Source of the DNA: Herbaspirillum sp. ASV7
GTDB lineage: Bacteria > Pseudomonadota > Gammaproteobacteria > Burkholderiales > Burkholderiaceae_D
DNA length: 41,860 nucleotides
Reading direction: 5' to 3'
NCBI RefSeq assembly: GCF_016429215.1
Contig: NZ_JAELUH010000043.1
Span: 1-41,860, forward strand
Part shown: in pieces, positions 26,826 through 35,555 of the stretch
Layout: every line of letters starts with the position of its first letter
Position numbering within the stretch: the first letter of the stretch is position 1
Position numbers and translations under genes: made by a program
Notes under the pieces: generated by a model
Seen by the model: the letters and a program-made list of their open reading frames with translations, nothing else
What the model was told of the DNA's origin: nothing
The model's database searches: none

Positions 26826-27290
26826 ATGCCCCGTATCACCTCCCCTTCACGCTTTTCCACTGCGGCCGTATTGATGGCTGGTTTGCTGGCCAGCGCCACC
26901 GCCTGGGCCGATGGCTCGCCGGTGGGTCTGTGGAAGAGCATCGACGATGCCAGCGGCAAGCCCAAGGCATTGATCCGCATCACCGAAAGCAATGGCGAGT
27001 TGAGCGGCAAGATCGAGAAGCTCTTCCGTGCACCCGATGAAGATCAGAATCCGCTCTGCCAGAAGTGCGAGGGCGAGCGCAAGGACCAGCCGGTCATCGG
27101 TATGACCATCCTGTCAGGCCTGAAGAAGGATGGGGAAGAGTACAACGGCGGCCAGATCCTCGATCCGGCCAATGGCAAGGTCTACAAGAGCAAGCTGACG
27201 GTGGTCGATGATGGACAGAAACTCAACGTGCGTGGCTATATCGGCATGCCCATGCTGGGCCGCACCCAGACCTGGCTGCGCGAACAGTAA
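26826..27290 (+). CDS. DUF2147 family exported protein
   Basis: A 154-residue protein with a signal peptide (FSTAAVLMAGLLASATAWA). The mature part matches DUF2147: PVGLWKSIDDASGKPKALIRI at the start, GQILDPANGKVYKSKLTV in the middle and VRGYIGMPMLGRTQTWLR at the end. Two Cys (PLCQKCEG) form a CxxC that could bind metal or make a disulfide. Ribosome site CAGGAGACC. The function of DUF2147 is not known; it is periplasmic and lipocalin-like in my recall. An AT-rich leader with TTGACT (26751) suggests its own promoter. Confidence 0.88.
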   Translation: MPRITSPSRFSTAAVLMAGLLASATAWADGSPVGLWKSIDDASGKPKALIRITESNGELSGKIEKLFRAPDEDQNPLCQKCEGERKDQPVIGMTILSGLKKDGEEYNGGQILDPANGKVYKSKLTVVDDGQKLNVRGYIGMPMLGRTQTWLREQ

Positions 27291-27300
27291 GCCACGCGGC

Positions 27301-27756
27301 TCAGGTGGACCGGGACGCCTTCAGGACGTAACGGTCCAGCTCACGGGCGAAGGCGCGGCCGTCACTGGCGCTGAAGGCGGCCGGGCCGCCGGTTTCTACA
27401 CCGCTGCTGCGCAGTTCTTCCATGAAGTTGCGGGTGCTGAGATGGTGGCCGATGTTTTGGGTCGTGTAGAGCTCGCCACGCGGATTGAGCGCCAGCGCGC
27501 CCTTGGCCACCACGTCGGCGGCCAGCGGGATGTCGGCGGTGACCACCAGGTCCCCGGGCGCGACTTGCCGGGCGATCTCGCGGTCGGCCACGTCGAAGCC
27601 GGCGCTCACCACCATGGACTTGATGTATCGGGAAGGCGGCGTGCGCAGCGGCCGGTTGGCCACCAGCGTCACCTGGATGCCGGTGCGATCAGCCACCCGG
27701 AAGAGCATGTCCTTGATCACGCCGGGACAGGCGTCCGCATCCACCCAGATGGCCAT
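27301..27756 (-). CDS. YaiI/YqxD family protein (UPF0178, DUF188)
   Basis: A 151-residue PIN-like-fold protein of unknown role. Signature: [20 protein letters not shown] at the start, [25 protein letters not shown] in the middle and [12 protein letters not shown] later, with conserved Asp residues that could bind metal. It lies 21 bp downstream of the hydratase on the same strand and may be cotranscribed. It converges on the DUF2147 gene with 10 bp between ends. Confidence 0.9.
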   Translation of the reverse strand: MAIWVDADACPGVIKDMLFRVADRTGIQVTLVANRPLRTPPSRYIKSMVVSAGFDVADREIARQVAPGDLVVTADIPLAADVVAKGALALNPRGELYTTQNIGHHLSTRNFMEELRSSGVETGGPAAFSASDGRAFARELDRYVLKASRST

Positions 27757-27777
27757 GGCTGAAAGCCTCGCCTGCGT

Positions 27778-28620
27778 TCAGACAAAGGAGACGGTCAGGC
27801 CTGGCAGGGTCACGCCGGAGAAGGCCGTGGTCCAGGTCTGGCCGGGCTCGATCGGGCAGGCGTCGGTCCAGGTGCCGGTGCTGATGATCTCGCCGGCCTG
27901 CAACTGGCGGAAGCGCGATTGCTTCTGCAACAACTGGTGCAGGTGCCACAGCGCGTGCAGCGGACTATCCATCTCGTCATTGCAGAAACCGGCCGCGCGC
28001 AGCACGCTGGAGGTGTCGGTGGTGCAAGATAGCGAGACGCTGGCACTGGCCAGGATCTGCGGCAGATGATGACGGGTGGCCGAGGACAGCACATGTGGCT
28101 CGCCCACGATCAGGGTGCCATGCAGGCCGAAGGCGGCGATCGAATCAGCCACCGTAAACTCCCACTTGGGGAAGGGGCAGACCACGATCTCGAAGCCATG
28201 CGCCATCCATTCCAGGCAATCGGCCAGGTCGTCCAACGAGGCGCCAGGCGCGGGGGTCTTGCCGAGCTTGAAGACGATCTCCGGTTCGATGCGCGGCTGC
28301 ACCGCTCCGGTAAGGGATTGCAGGCCGTGGTTGTCTTCGGCGAAGCGTACCGTGGTGTCCCACATCGGCGCCCAGGTCGGGATGCGGGCATCGTCGATGA
28401 TGCCGTAGCGCTCCCAGTTCTTGCGCACCACGAAACCGATCTTGCGGCCAATGGGCTGCTCGCCCTGGGCGACGCGGATGTTGCGGATGCTGTGCGCGAT
28501 GTCGTAGGCATCCTCCACCGACAGCGGCTCGGACTCGGAGATGCGCGGGATGATCTGAGACTGGGCCCGCGCATCGAGCAGTTGATGCGCGTAGCGGAGG
28601 GCTTGGCTCGACATTAGCAT
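27778..28620 (-). CDS. 2-keto-4-pentenoate hydratase / FAH-superfamily enzyme
   Basis: A 280-residue member of the FAH/MhpD superfamily, which hydrates 2-hydroxypenta-2,4-dienoate or decarboxylates related keto-acids in aromatic meta-cleavage pathways. Typical segments are IGRKIGFV near residue 60, PRIEPEIVFKL (metal-binding Glu pair), WMAHGFEIVVCPFPKWEF and GEIISTGTWTDACPIEPGQTW. No other catabolic genes lie near, so this is an orphan and the substrate is uncertain. The start is ATG 28620 or 28614; neither has a strong ribosome site. An inverted repeat at 28639-28655 could be an operator. Confidence 0.85.
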   Translation of the reverse strand: MLMSSQALRYAHQLLDARAQSQIIPRISESEPLSVEDAYDIAHSIRNIRVAQGEQPIGRKIGFVVRKNWERYGIIDDARIPTWAPMWDTTVRFAEDNHGLQSLTGAVQPRIEPEIVFKLGKTPAPGASLDDLADCLEWMAHGFEIVVCPFPKWEFTVADSIAAFGLHGTLIVGEPHVLSSATRHHLPQILASASVSLSCTTDTSSVLRAAGFCNDEMDSPLHALWHLHQLLQKQSRFRQLQAGEIISTGTWTDACPIEPGQTWTTAFSGVTLPGLTVSFV

Positions 28621-28638
28621 GGAGGGCTCACATCGAAA

Positions 28639-28655
28639 GATAGTGAATAGCTATC
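28639..28655. promoter_or_regulatory. Inverted repeat upstream of the hydratase gene
   Basis: GATAG N7 CTATC is a perfect 5-bp inverted repeat over 17 bp, about 19 bp before the hydratase start. It overlaps the smaller palindrome ATAGCTAT. It lies in an AT-rich patch and could bind a regulator encoded elsewhere. Confidence 0.35.
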
Positions 28656-28672
28656 CATTGTCGATGACGATT

Positions 28673-28694
28673 AGTTTTTGCACAAGCAAAAACT
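28673..28694. repeat. Perfect 9-bp hairpin in AT-rich intergenic DNA
   Basis: AGTTTTTGC (28673-28681) and GCAAAAACT (28686-28694) with loop ACAA lie between ruvB and the hydratase. It could act as a weak terminator for ruvB or as part of the hydratase promoter. The roughly 195 bp between the two genes show no reading frame. Confidence 0.45.
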
Positions 28695-28815
28695 CGCTTT
28701 TATACGAGATTCAAACGAAATTCCCGTGGATTGTCTTGCACTGCGCAAATCGCTTTTTCAGGTACTGCAAAAATGCATGCGCCAATGAGAACCGCGCCGC
28801 TTCCAGGCGATGGAA

Positions 28816-29871
28816 TCAGCCGCCCCACAGCTCGCCGTTGGGGCCGGTACGGGGCGCTGCGACGCCGAAATGCTGATAGGCCGCCGACGTGGCGATGCGG
28901 CCGCGCGGCGTGCGTTGCAGGTAGCCTTGCTGGATCAGGTAGGGCTCCAGCACGTCCTCGATGGTGTCGCGCTCCTCGCCGATGGCGGCGGCCAGGTTGT
29001 CCAGGCCGACCGGTCCACCGCCGAACTTGAAGAGCACCGCCTCCAGCAGCTTGCGGTCCATCAGGTCGAAGCCGACCGGGTCCACATCCAGCATCACCAG
29101 GGCGGCGTCGGCCATCTCGCGGGTGATGCGGCCCTCGCCCTTGACTTCGGCATAGTCGCGCACGCGGCGCAGCAGGCGGTTGGCGATACGGGGCGTGCCG
29201 CGACTGCGGCGGGCGATCTCCAGGGCGCCATCCTCGACGATGGGCGCGTTCAATAGGCCGGCGCTGCGGGTGACGATGCGCGCCAGCTCGGGCGGGGTGT
29301 AGAACTCCAGCCGGGCGACGATGCCGAAGCGGTCGCGCAGCGGATTGGTCAGCATGCCGGCGCGGGTGGTGGCGCCCACCAGGGTGAAGGGCTGCAGGTC
29401 CAGGCGCACCGAACGGGCCGCCGGGCCTTCGCCGATCATGATGTCGATCTGGTAATCCTCCAGCGCCGGATAGAGGATTTCCTCGACCACGGGGGACATG
29501 CGGTGGATCTCGTCGATGAAGAGGACGTCGTTGGCTTCCAGGTTGGTCAGCAGTGCCGCCAGGTCGCCGGCGCGCTCCAGCACGGGGCCGGAGGTCTGGC
29601 GCAGGTTCACGCCCATTTCGCGGGCGATGATGTGGGCCATGGTGGTCTTGCCCAGGCCGGGCGGGCCGAACAGCAGGGTATGGTCGAGCGGTTCGCCACG
29701 CTTGCGGGCGGCCGAGATGAAGATCTCCAGCTGAGCGCGCACCTTTTCCTGGCCAACGTATTCGTCCAGCTGCTTGGGCCGCAGGGCGCGCTCGATGGCT
29801 TCCTCGTTGGCCGAGGCCGGGGTGGCGGAGATGATGCGCTGTTCGGAGAAATCGTCGGTCTGGATGCTCAT
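28816..29871 (-). CDS. ruvB: Holliday junction branch migration helicase RuvB
   Basis: A 351-residue AAA+ motor that drives branch migration with RuvA. Walker A is [13 protein letters not shown], Walker B is DEIHRM, and sensor and arginine-finger segments ([36 protein letters not shown]) are present. The C-terminal winged helix ends in [13 protein letters not shown]. It lies 24 bp downstream of ruvA in the same operon, under a probable LexA box. Length and motifs are normal. Confidence 0.97.
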   Translation of the reverse strand: MSIQTDDFSEQRIISATPASANEEAIERALRPKQLDEYVGQEKVRAQLEIFISAARKRGEPLDHTLLFGPPGLGKTTMAHIIAREMGVNLRQTSGPVLERAGDLAALLTNLEANDVLFIDEIHRMSPVVEEILYPALEDYQIDIMIGEGPAARSVRLDLQPFTLVGATTRAGMLTNPLRDRFGIVARLEFYTPPELARIVTRSAGLLNAPIVEDGALEIARRSRGTPRIANRLLRRVRDYAEVKGEGRITREMADAALVMLDVDPVGFDLMDRKLLEAVLFKFGGGPVGLDNLAAAIGEERDTIEDVLEPYLIQQGYLQRTPRGRIATSAAYQHFGVAAPRTGPNGELWGG

Positions 29872-29895
29872 GCTCTAATCCTTGTCTGCCCGGGG

Positions 29896-30474
29896 TCAAG
29901 CCTTGGAGAGCGCCTTCAGGGCGAGCTTGATGCCGTCCGAGACGCTGGCGTCCTTGGGCACTTGCTTCATGGCCAGCGTGGCTTCCTTGTCGGAGTAGCC
30001 CAGCGCCAGCAGCGCATTGAGGATGTCGGCCGAGGCATCGGTGTGCACCACGCCAGCCACCGCAGCGAGATCGGCACCGAGCTTGCCCTTCAACTCCAGC
30101 AGCAGGCGCTCGGCGGTCTTCTTGCCGATGCCCGGCACGCGGGTCAGGCGGCCGGCTTCCTGCAGGGTCACGGCCTGTGCCAGGTCCGCCACCGACATGC
30201 CCGAGAGGATGGACAGCGCCGTGCGCGCGCCCACGCCAGAGATCTTGATGAGCTCCTTGAACGTATTGCGTTCTTGCGCGGTCCCAAACCCGAACAGGAT
30301 GTGGGCGTCCTCGCGGATGGCCAGGTGCGTCAGCAGCGTGACCTTCTCGCCCAGCCCGGGCAGGTTGTAGTAGGTGCTCATGGGCACGGCCACCTCATAG
30401 CCGACGCCCTGGCAGTCGACCAGCAGGTTGGGCGGGATTTTTTCTAGAAGGATTCCGGAGAGTCGACCGATCAT
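29896..30474 (-). CDS. ruvA: Holliday junction DNA helicase subunit RuvA
   Basis: A 192-residue junction-binding protein. Domain I is an OB fold ([20 protein letters not shown]). Domain II has two helix-hairpin-helix motifs ([38 protein letters not shown]). Domain III (from about 145) binds RuvB ([16 protein letters not shown]). The ATG at 30474 is the conserved start. An 18-bp LexA-like box lies about 57 bp upstream, consistent with SOS induction as in E. coli. It heads ruvA-ruvB; ruvC is separated from them by the opposite-strand DUF808 gene. Confidence 0.97.
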   Translation of the reverse strand: MIGRLSGILLEKIPPNLLVDCQGVGYEVAVPMSTYYNLPGLGEKVTLLTHLAIREDAHILFGFGTAQERNTFKELIKISGVGARTALSILSGMSVADLAQAVTLQEAGRLTRVPGIGKKTAERLLLELKGKLGADLAAVAGVVHTDASADILNALLALGYSDKEATLAMKQVPKDASVSDGIKLALKALSKA

Positions 30475-30530
30475 GGCGTCAATGATGTGCGTGGGCTGCA
30501 GCTTCTGTGATAATCCCGGGATGATACAGC

Positions 30531-30548
30531 ACTGTTCGGATAAACAGT
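30531..30548. promoter_or_regulatory. LexA (SOS) box upstream of ruvA
   Basis: ACTGT TCGGATAA ACAGT fits CTGT-N8-ACAG, the LexA consensus in gamma- and betaproteobacteria, and is extended by one symmetric base at each end. On the minus strand TACTGT would be the -35 and TATCAT the -10 at 17 bp spacing, so the box overlaps the ruvA -35. The DUF808 gene starts 40 bp away on the other side and could also be affected. Confidence 0.75.
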
Positions 30549-30587
30549 ATCGAACCACCCCCGCTTGCATGAAGACAAAGGAAAACC

Positions 30588-31522
<935 letters not shown>

Positions 31523-31526
<4 letters not shown>

Positions 31527-32065
31527 CCCACCAACCGGCCACCGCGCATGCGGATGCCCTTGCGCGCCAGCGCCGGGGCCAATGCCCCCAGGTCGGACAG
31601 GACACCGCCACCATGCGCGTGGCAGATCGCCACGCCCAGCGCATCGGCGGCATCGGTGCCGGGCAGCCCCGGCAACTTCAACAGGCGCGCCACCATCTCC
31701 TGCACCTGGGCCTTCTGCGCCCGCCCATGGCCGGCCACCGCCTGCTTGACCTGCAGCGCGGTGTACTCGGCCACGGCCAGGTCCGCCGCCACCAGCGCGC
31801 AGATCGCTGCCCCGCGGGCCTGGCCCAGCAGCAATGTGGATTGCGGGTTGACGTTGACGAAGACCTTCTCGATGGCCGCACAGTCGGGCGTATAAGTGCG
31901 CACCACTTCGGAGACACTGCCGAGGATGACCTTCAGGCGCGAGGGCAGATCGCCATCCGGCGTCTTGATGGTGCCGGAAGCGATGTAGGAAAGCGTGTTG
32001 CCCTGCTTGTGGATGACCCCGAAACCGGTGGTGCGCAAGCCAGGGTCGATACCGAGGATTTTCAT
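31523..32065 (-). CDS. ruvC: Holliday junction resolvase RuvC
   Basis: A 180-residue nuclease that cuts Holliday junctions. The four catalytic acidic residues are visible: Asp7 ([11 protein letters not shown]), Glu66 (AAIEKVFV), Asp138 and Asp141 ([14 protein letters not shown]). The segment [16 protein letters not shown] is typical. The start is ATG 32065. It follows the cryptochrome gene by 35 bp on the same strand and may be cotranscribed with the light cassette. It converges on the DUF808 gene with overlapping stop codons. Confidence 0.96.
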
Positions 32066-32100
32066 GCTCGCCAGTCTAACCGATAGCGCACGGCCATGCG

Positions 32101-33567
32101 CTAGAACAGCACACCCTGTCCCGCATCGGGTGCTTTCTGGCGGCTGCGCCTCCCGGCGGTCGCAGGCAGGCCGCTCTTGCGCGAGCCGTGCCGGTCCTGG
32201 ATGGCGTCGGCCTCGGCGCGCGCGCTGCTGCTGCGGCGCTGGCCATAGAGCGCCTCCTTGGCCTGGGCCAGCGCGCTCTTTTCGTCGACGATGGGATCGG
32301 GATAGGCGCAGCTGCCATACTCCGGCACCCAGCGTCGTACGTACTCCCCCAGCGGATCGTGGTCGCGCGCCTGCTTGGCGGGCGAATAGATGCGCAGCGT
32401 GTTGATGCCGGTGGTGCCGGATTGCATCTGCATCTGACTCCAGTGGATGCCCGGTTCGAAATCCAGGAATTGCCGCGCCAGAAACAGCCCCGGCGCACGC
32501 CAGTGCAACCACAGATGATAGGCCGCGAAGCTCACCAGCATGGCGCGCATGCGGAAATTGAGCCAGCCGGTGGCGCAGAGCTGGCGCATGCAGGCGTCGA
32601 CCATGGGATAACCGGTGCGGCCTGCGCACCAGGCGTCGAAGCGTGCCTGGGCCTCCTGGCCCCAGGCTGCGCCATCACCCGGGCGCAGGCCATCGAGCGA
32701 ACGCGCCACGTTGCGCCATTCGATATCGGGCTGGTCTTCGAGCTTCTGCATGAAGTGGCAATGCCAGCGCAGGCGGCTGGCAAAACCGCGCAAACCATAG
32801 GCCAGATCACGGTCGGCGCTGTGTTCGATGGCCAGTTCGGTGGCCTGGTGCACGCTGCGCATGGACAGCGTGCCAAAGGCCAGATGCGCACTCAGCCGGC
32901 TGCAGGCATCGGGTGCAGTCAGCGGGCTGGACAGGCCGCGCCGGTAATGGCGCCCGCCGCCGCCCAGGAAGGCGCGCAAGCTGTCCCACGCGACGGCTTC
33001 GCCAGCGGCTGCCTGCACGCGCGGAGTGGGCAGGCCCAGTTCGGCCAGTGTCGGCAAGCGCTCAGGCTGCATGCCGGGTGGCGTGCCAAAACCGCTGGGG
33101 ATCGCCACCTGCGGCGCCTCCATGCGCCGCGTCCAGCGCGCGGCCCAGCCGTCGCGACTGCGCAAGCGGCGCACCACACCGGTCTGCGGCCACTCCTGCC
33201 ACTGCACGTCCTGCAGCCGGCTCCAGCGGCCGACCGAGATATCGCGCGCATAGCTCCAGGCGGGGCCGGTTTCTTCATGACTGAAGAGATGGGTCACACC
33301 CCATTGACGACGCAGTGACTCCAGCACCTGCACCGCCTCGCCCATCCGCACAAGCAGCGGCAGGCCGCGTTGCCACAATGCCGCCTGCAAGGGCGCCAGG
33401 CAGCGCAGCAGGAAATCCACATGGCGCGGATCGCATTCGAAGCTCTCCAGCCAGGCCGGCTCGATGATGAACAGGCCAAAGGCGCGCTCGCACTGTGCGG
33501 CCTGCGCCAGCGCGGCATGATCGCGCAGGCGCAGGTCGCGCTTGAACCAGACCAGGCCGACGGACAT
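32101..33567 (-). CDS. Cryptochrome/photolyase family flavoprotein (full-length)
   Basis: A 488-residue protein. The N-terminal antenna domain begins [17 protein letters not shown] and reaches about residue 130. The C-terminal FAD domain (about 205-435) has [43 protein letters not shown] and [23 protein letters not shown]. Where classical CPD photolyases have an Asn four residues before the FAD-proximal Trp, this protein reads [16 protein letters not shown] (374-389). The electron-transfer site therefore differs and the activity (repair or light sensing) is uncertain. The C-terminal 45 residues are basic and likely disordered. It starts one base after the DUF393 stop (TGACATG) and is the last gene of the cassette before ruvC. 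Confidence 0.9.
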   Translation of the reverse strand: MSVGLVWFKRDLRLRDHAALAQAAQCERAFGLFIIEPAWLESFECDPRHVDFLLRCLAPLQAALWQRGLPLLVRMGEAVQVLESLRRQWGVTHLFSHEETGPAWSYARDISVGRWSRLQDVQWQEWPQTGVVRRLRSRDGWAARWTRRMEAPQVAIPSGFGTPPGMQPERLPTLAELGLPTPRVQAAAGEAVAWDSLRAFLGGGGRHYRRGLSSPLTAPDACSRLSAHLAFGTLSMRSVHQATELAIEHSADRDLAYGLRGFASRLRWHCHFMQKLEDQPDIEWRNVARSLDGLRPGDGAAWGQEAQARFDAWCAGRTGYPMVDACMRQLCATGWLNFRMRAMLVSFAAYHLWLHWRAPGLFLARQFLDFEPGIHWSQMQMQSGTTGINTLRIYSPAKQARDHDPLGEYVRRWVPEYGSCAYPDPIVDEKSALAQAKEALYGQRRSSSARAEADAIQDRHGSRKSGLPATAGRRSRQKAPDAGQGVLF

Positions 33568-33568
33568 G

Positions 33569-33982
33569 TCAGTGTCGCTCCTGGCGGCGCTCCAGCCACA
33601 GCACCAGCCTCTGCACGGCCGGACGCACCCGCAGGAAGCCGCGATAGCTGCGCTCCATCAGCCACAGCATGCCCGGCAGCTTCGCCAGGCGGGCCAGCCA
33701 GCGCCAACCCGGCAGCGCTGCCCACAACTGGACGAAAGCCTGGGCCCCGCTGAAGACCGCACCATCGCCACGTCGGACGTGGAATCGCGCCAGCAGTTCG
33801 GCGCGCGTGAGACCACAGGGCAGCGCGGATGGCGCCACTTCGGCGCGACTGATGTCGCAAAAGCGCAGCCGCTCCTGGTCCGCACCGCGCTGGTAGAGGC
33901 CGATCTCGCGGCGACAAAGAGGACAGGCGCCGTCGTAGAGCACGGTCAGCTCGTCCCGCTGGTCGGCACCGGACTCAGCCAT
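33569..33982 (-). CDS. DCC-family thiol-disulfide oxidoreductase-like protein (DUF393)
   Basis: A 137-residue protein with the DCC signature LTVLYDGACPLCRREI, where Cys20 and Cys23 form a thioredoxin-like CxxC next to the conserved Asp17-Gly. The rest is helical and basic with Trp-rich stretches (WAALPGWRWLARLAKLPGM). DUF393 proteins are thought to act in thiol-disulfide chemistry, but no substrate is known. Its ATG overlaps the stop of the permuted photolyase-like gene (TGATG) and it ends one base before the cryptochrome start, so the three are translationally coupled. A redox partner for the flavoproteins is a speculation from position. Confidence 0.88.
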   Translation of the reverse strand: MAESGADQRDELTVLYDGACPLCRREIGLYQRGADQERLRFCDISRAEVAPSALPCGLTRAELLARFHVRRGDGAVFSGAQAFVQLWAALPGWRWLARLAKLPGMLWLMERSYRGFLRVRPAVQRLVLWLERRQERH

Positions 33983-35274
33983 CACGCCGCTCCCGCTGCC
34001 CGGTGCCCGGTACGCACCAGCAGCTCGTCGGCGTTGTGCAGCCCTTGGGTGCTGCGGCGCCACCATTGGGTGAACAGGTCACAGGGCTTGTCCACCGGCG
34101 GGAACAGTTCGGGCGGTGTCACGCAGTGCGCCCACAGCGGCAGCCACGGCGCCAGATGGGGATCGGCCAGGCAGCGCACGCTGCGCGCGGATTTCAGGGC
34201 GCGACCAACGCTGGCGGCATCGCCGTGCCAGCGCAGCGGCGTGAGTTCGCGCAGACGTGCGCCGACGAAGTCCCAGCGGCGCTGGTCCCAGGGCCACAGC
34301 AGGTGGAAGTCCGAGAGATAGAGGCCCACCACCACCGTGTCGGCCGGCAACCCGGCAGGCAGCTCGCCCAGGCTCCACGGATGGACCAGCCAGACATCGC
34401 GCCCGGCCACGGCGCTGGCCTGGGGCGCCAGGCTGCCCAAGTGCTCCGGTGGCGCCGACAGCAGGATCGGCTCCTGGCTCTGCGCGCGTGTGCGCCGGGC
34501 AGGTTCGGCGGCCACCGGATCGGGATGCAGGGCGATCTGGCACAAGGCTTCATAACTCGTGTCGAGCACCGTCGCCGGGCTATGCCATTCGGCGGGGGCA
34601 TATTTGGCCACGTTCTCGGCATTGAACAGATAGGGCTTGTGGCTGCCGGTGCCGGCCACCCACTGCCAGCTCAGGTGGTTGCTGGCCAGGTCGCCATCGA
34701 GCAGATGGCCCACCATCCAGTCCGCCCCGGCGCGCCAGTGCACCTTGCGCAGGTGCACCACATAGCTGGCCAGCCACATGCGGGCGTGGTTGTGCAGGGT
34801 GCCGGTGGCATACAGGGTGCGCACGGCCTGGTCGATCACCGGCAGGCCAGTGGCGGCGGCGCGGATATCGGCCGGCAGCTGCCGTGCATAGACTGATTCG
34901 GGCAGCGGGCCGGCATGCAGCGCGTCAAAGATGCGCGCCCCGCGCCGGGCCCAGACGTAGCGGTAAAAGCCGCGCCAGCCCAGCTCGTAGACGAACTTGT
35001 GCTGCACATCCAGTGCATGACGGCTGCAGACGCCAGCCAGCACCTCGCGCAGGCTGACGAACCCATGCGTCAGATAGGGTGAGAGGCCGGTGACGGCGCC
35101 GTCGAGATGATTGCGGGTACGGGCGTAAGCGCCGGGACGCACAGCCGCAATGCGCTCGCGCGCCGCCGCCAGGGTGGGCAGCAAGGGCAGCAGGGACAGG
35201 GGCGCGGGTGCGGTCTCTTCCTCTTCCGGGGAAGGCGTATCCAGCACCGGGTCGCATTGGTGTTTGCGGTACAT
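33982..35274 (-). CDS. Photolyase-like FAD-binding protein, apparently circularly permuted
   Basis: A 430-residue protein. After a short N-terminal segment, residues about 45-230 match the photolyase FAD domain: GLSPYLTHGFVSLREV, YELGWRGFYRYVW, GLPVIDQAVRTLYATGTLHNHARMWLAS and DLASNHLSWQWVAGTG. Asn199 and Trp203 keep the Asn-x3-Trp spacing of classical photolyases. There is no N-terminal antenna domain. Instead residues about 292-380 show a strand-helix order resembling that domain: DVWLVHPWSL, VVVGLYLSDFHLLWPW, QRRWDFVGARLREL, LRWHGDAASVGRAL and RSVRCLADPH. The start MYRKHQ at 35274 follows GAGGAG. It lies 11 bp after the DUF2256 stop and overlaps DUF393. The FAD domain is sure; the permutation is my inference. 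Confidence 0.85.
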   Translation of the reverse strand: MYRKHQCDPVLDTPSPEEEETAPAPLSLLPLLPTLAAARERIAAVRPGAYARTRNHLDGAVTGLSPYLTHGFVSLREVLAGVCSRHALDVQHKFVYELGWRGFYRYVWARRGARIFDALHAGPLPESVYARQLPADIRAAATGLPVIDQAVRTLYATGTLHNHARMWLASYVVHLRKVHWRAGADWMVGHLLDGDLASNHLSWQWVAGTGSHKPYLFNAENVAKYAPAEWHSPATVLDTSYEALCQIALHPDPVAAEPARRTRAQSQEPILLSAPPEHLGSLAPQASAVAGRDVWLVHPWSLGELPAGLPADTVVVGLYLSDFHLLWPWDQRRWDFVGARLRELTPLRWHGDAASVGRALKSARSVRCLADPHLAPWLPLWAHCVTPPELFPPVDKPCDLFTQWWRRSTQGLHNADELLVRTGHRAAGAA

Positions 35275-35285
35275 GGTTCGACTCC

Positions 35286-35462
35286 TCAAAGACCGGCCGG
35301 GCTGCGCTTTCGACGACAGGCCTGGCTGCAGTATCTGACCTCGTCCCAGTTCTTCGCCCAGCGGCGCCGCCAGGTCATCGGCAAACCACACGCGGCGCAG
35401 GGCTTGCTGGGCAAGTGCGCCTTGTTGCCGCGATGTCCGGTGGCTTGGCTTTTGGATGACAT
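35286..35462 (-). CDS. DUF2256 family small zinc-ribbon-like protein
   Basis: A 58-residue protein read from the ATG at 35462. The centre has the DUF2256 pattern: CAACGLPMTWRRRWAKNW, then DEVRYCSQACRRKR. Cys22/Cys25 and Cys45/Cys49 form a likely four-Cys zinc site, with the conserved Trp residues between. It is basic at both ends. DUF2256 genes are known neighbours of, and sometimes fused to, cryptochrome/photolyase genes, which supports the call. It is the first gene of the light cassette, 11 bp ahead of the permuted photolyase-like gene. It is easily missed because of its size. Confidence 0.88.
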   Translation of the reverse strand: MSSKSQATGHRGNKAHLPSKPCAACGLPMTWRRRWAKNWDEVRYCSQACRRKRSPAGL

Positions 35463-35494
35463 GACACCGGATTGTACTTAAAAAAACCACAAAT

Positions 35495-35546
35495 TCTGAT
35501 TCATGACGCCAAATTTGCATCTACAATCTGTGTCAAATCTGATTCA
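35495..35546. promoter_or_regulatory. Direct repeats in the MerR / light-cassette divergent promoter
   Basis: TCTGATTCA occurs twice in the same orientation at 35495-35503 and 35538-35546, 43 bp apart (about four helical turns), each preceded by AAAT or AAA. The 93-bp divergent region is AT-rich. On the plus strand TACAAT (35522-35527) may be the -10 for the MerR gene; on the minus strand TTGACA (35536-35531) is a candidate -35. The repeats are candidate sites for the divergent MerR regulator. Confidence 0.4.
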
Positions 35547-35555
35547 ACGAAAACC

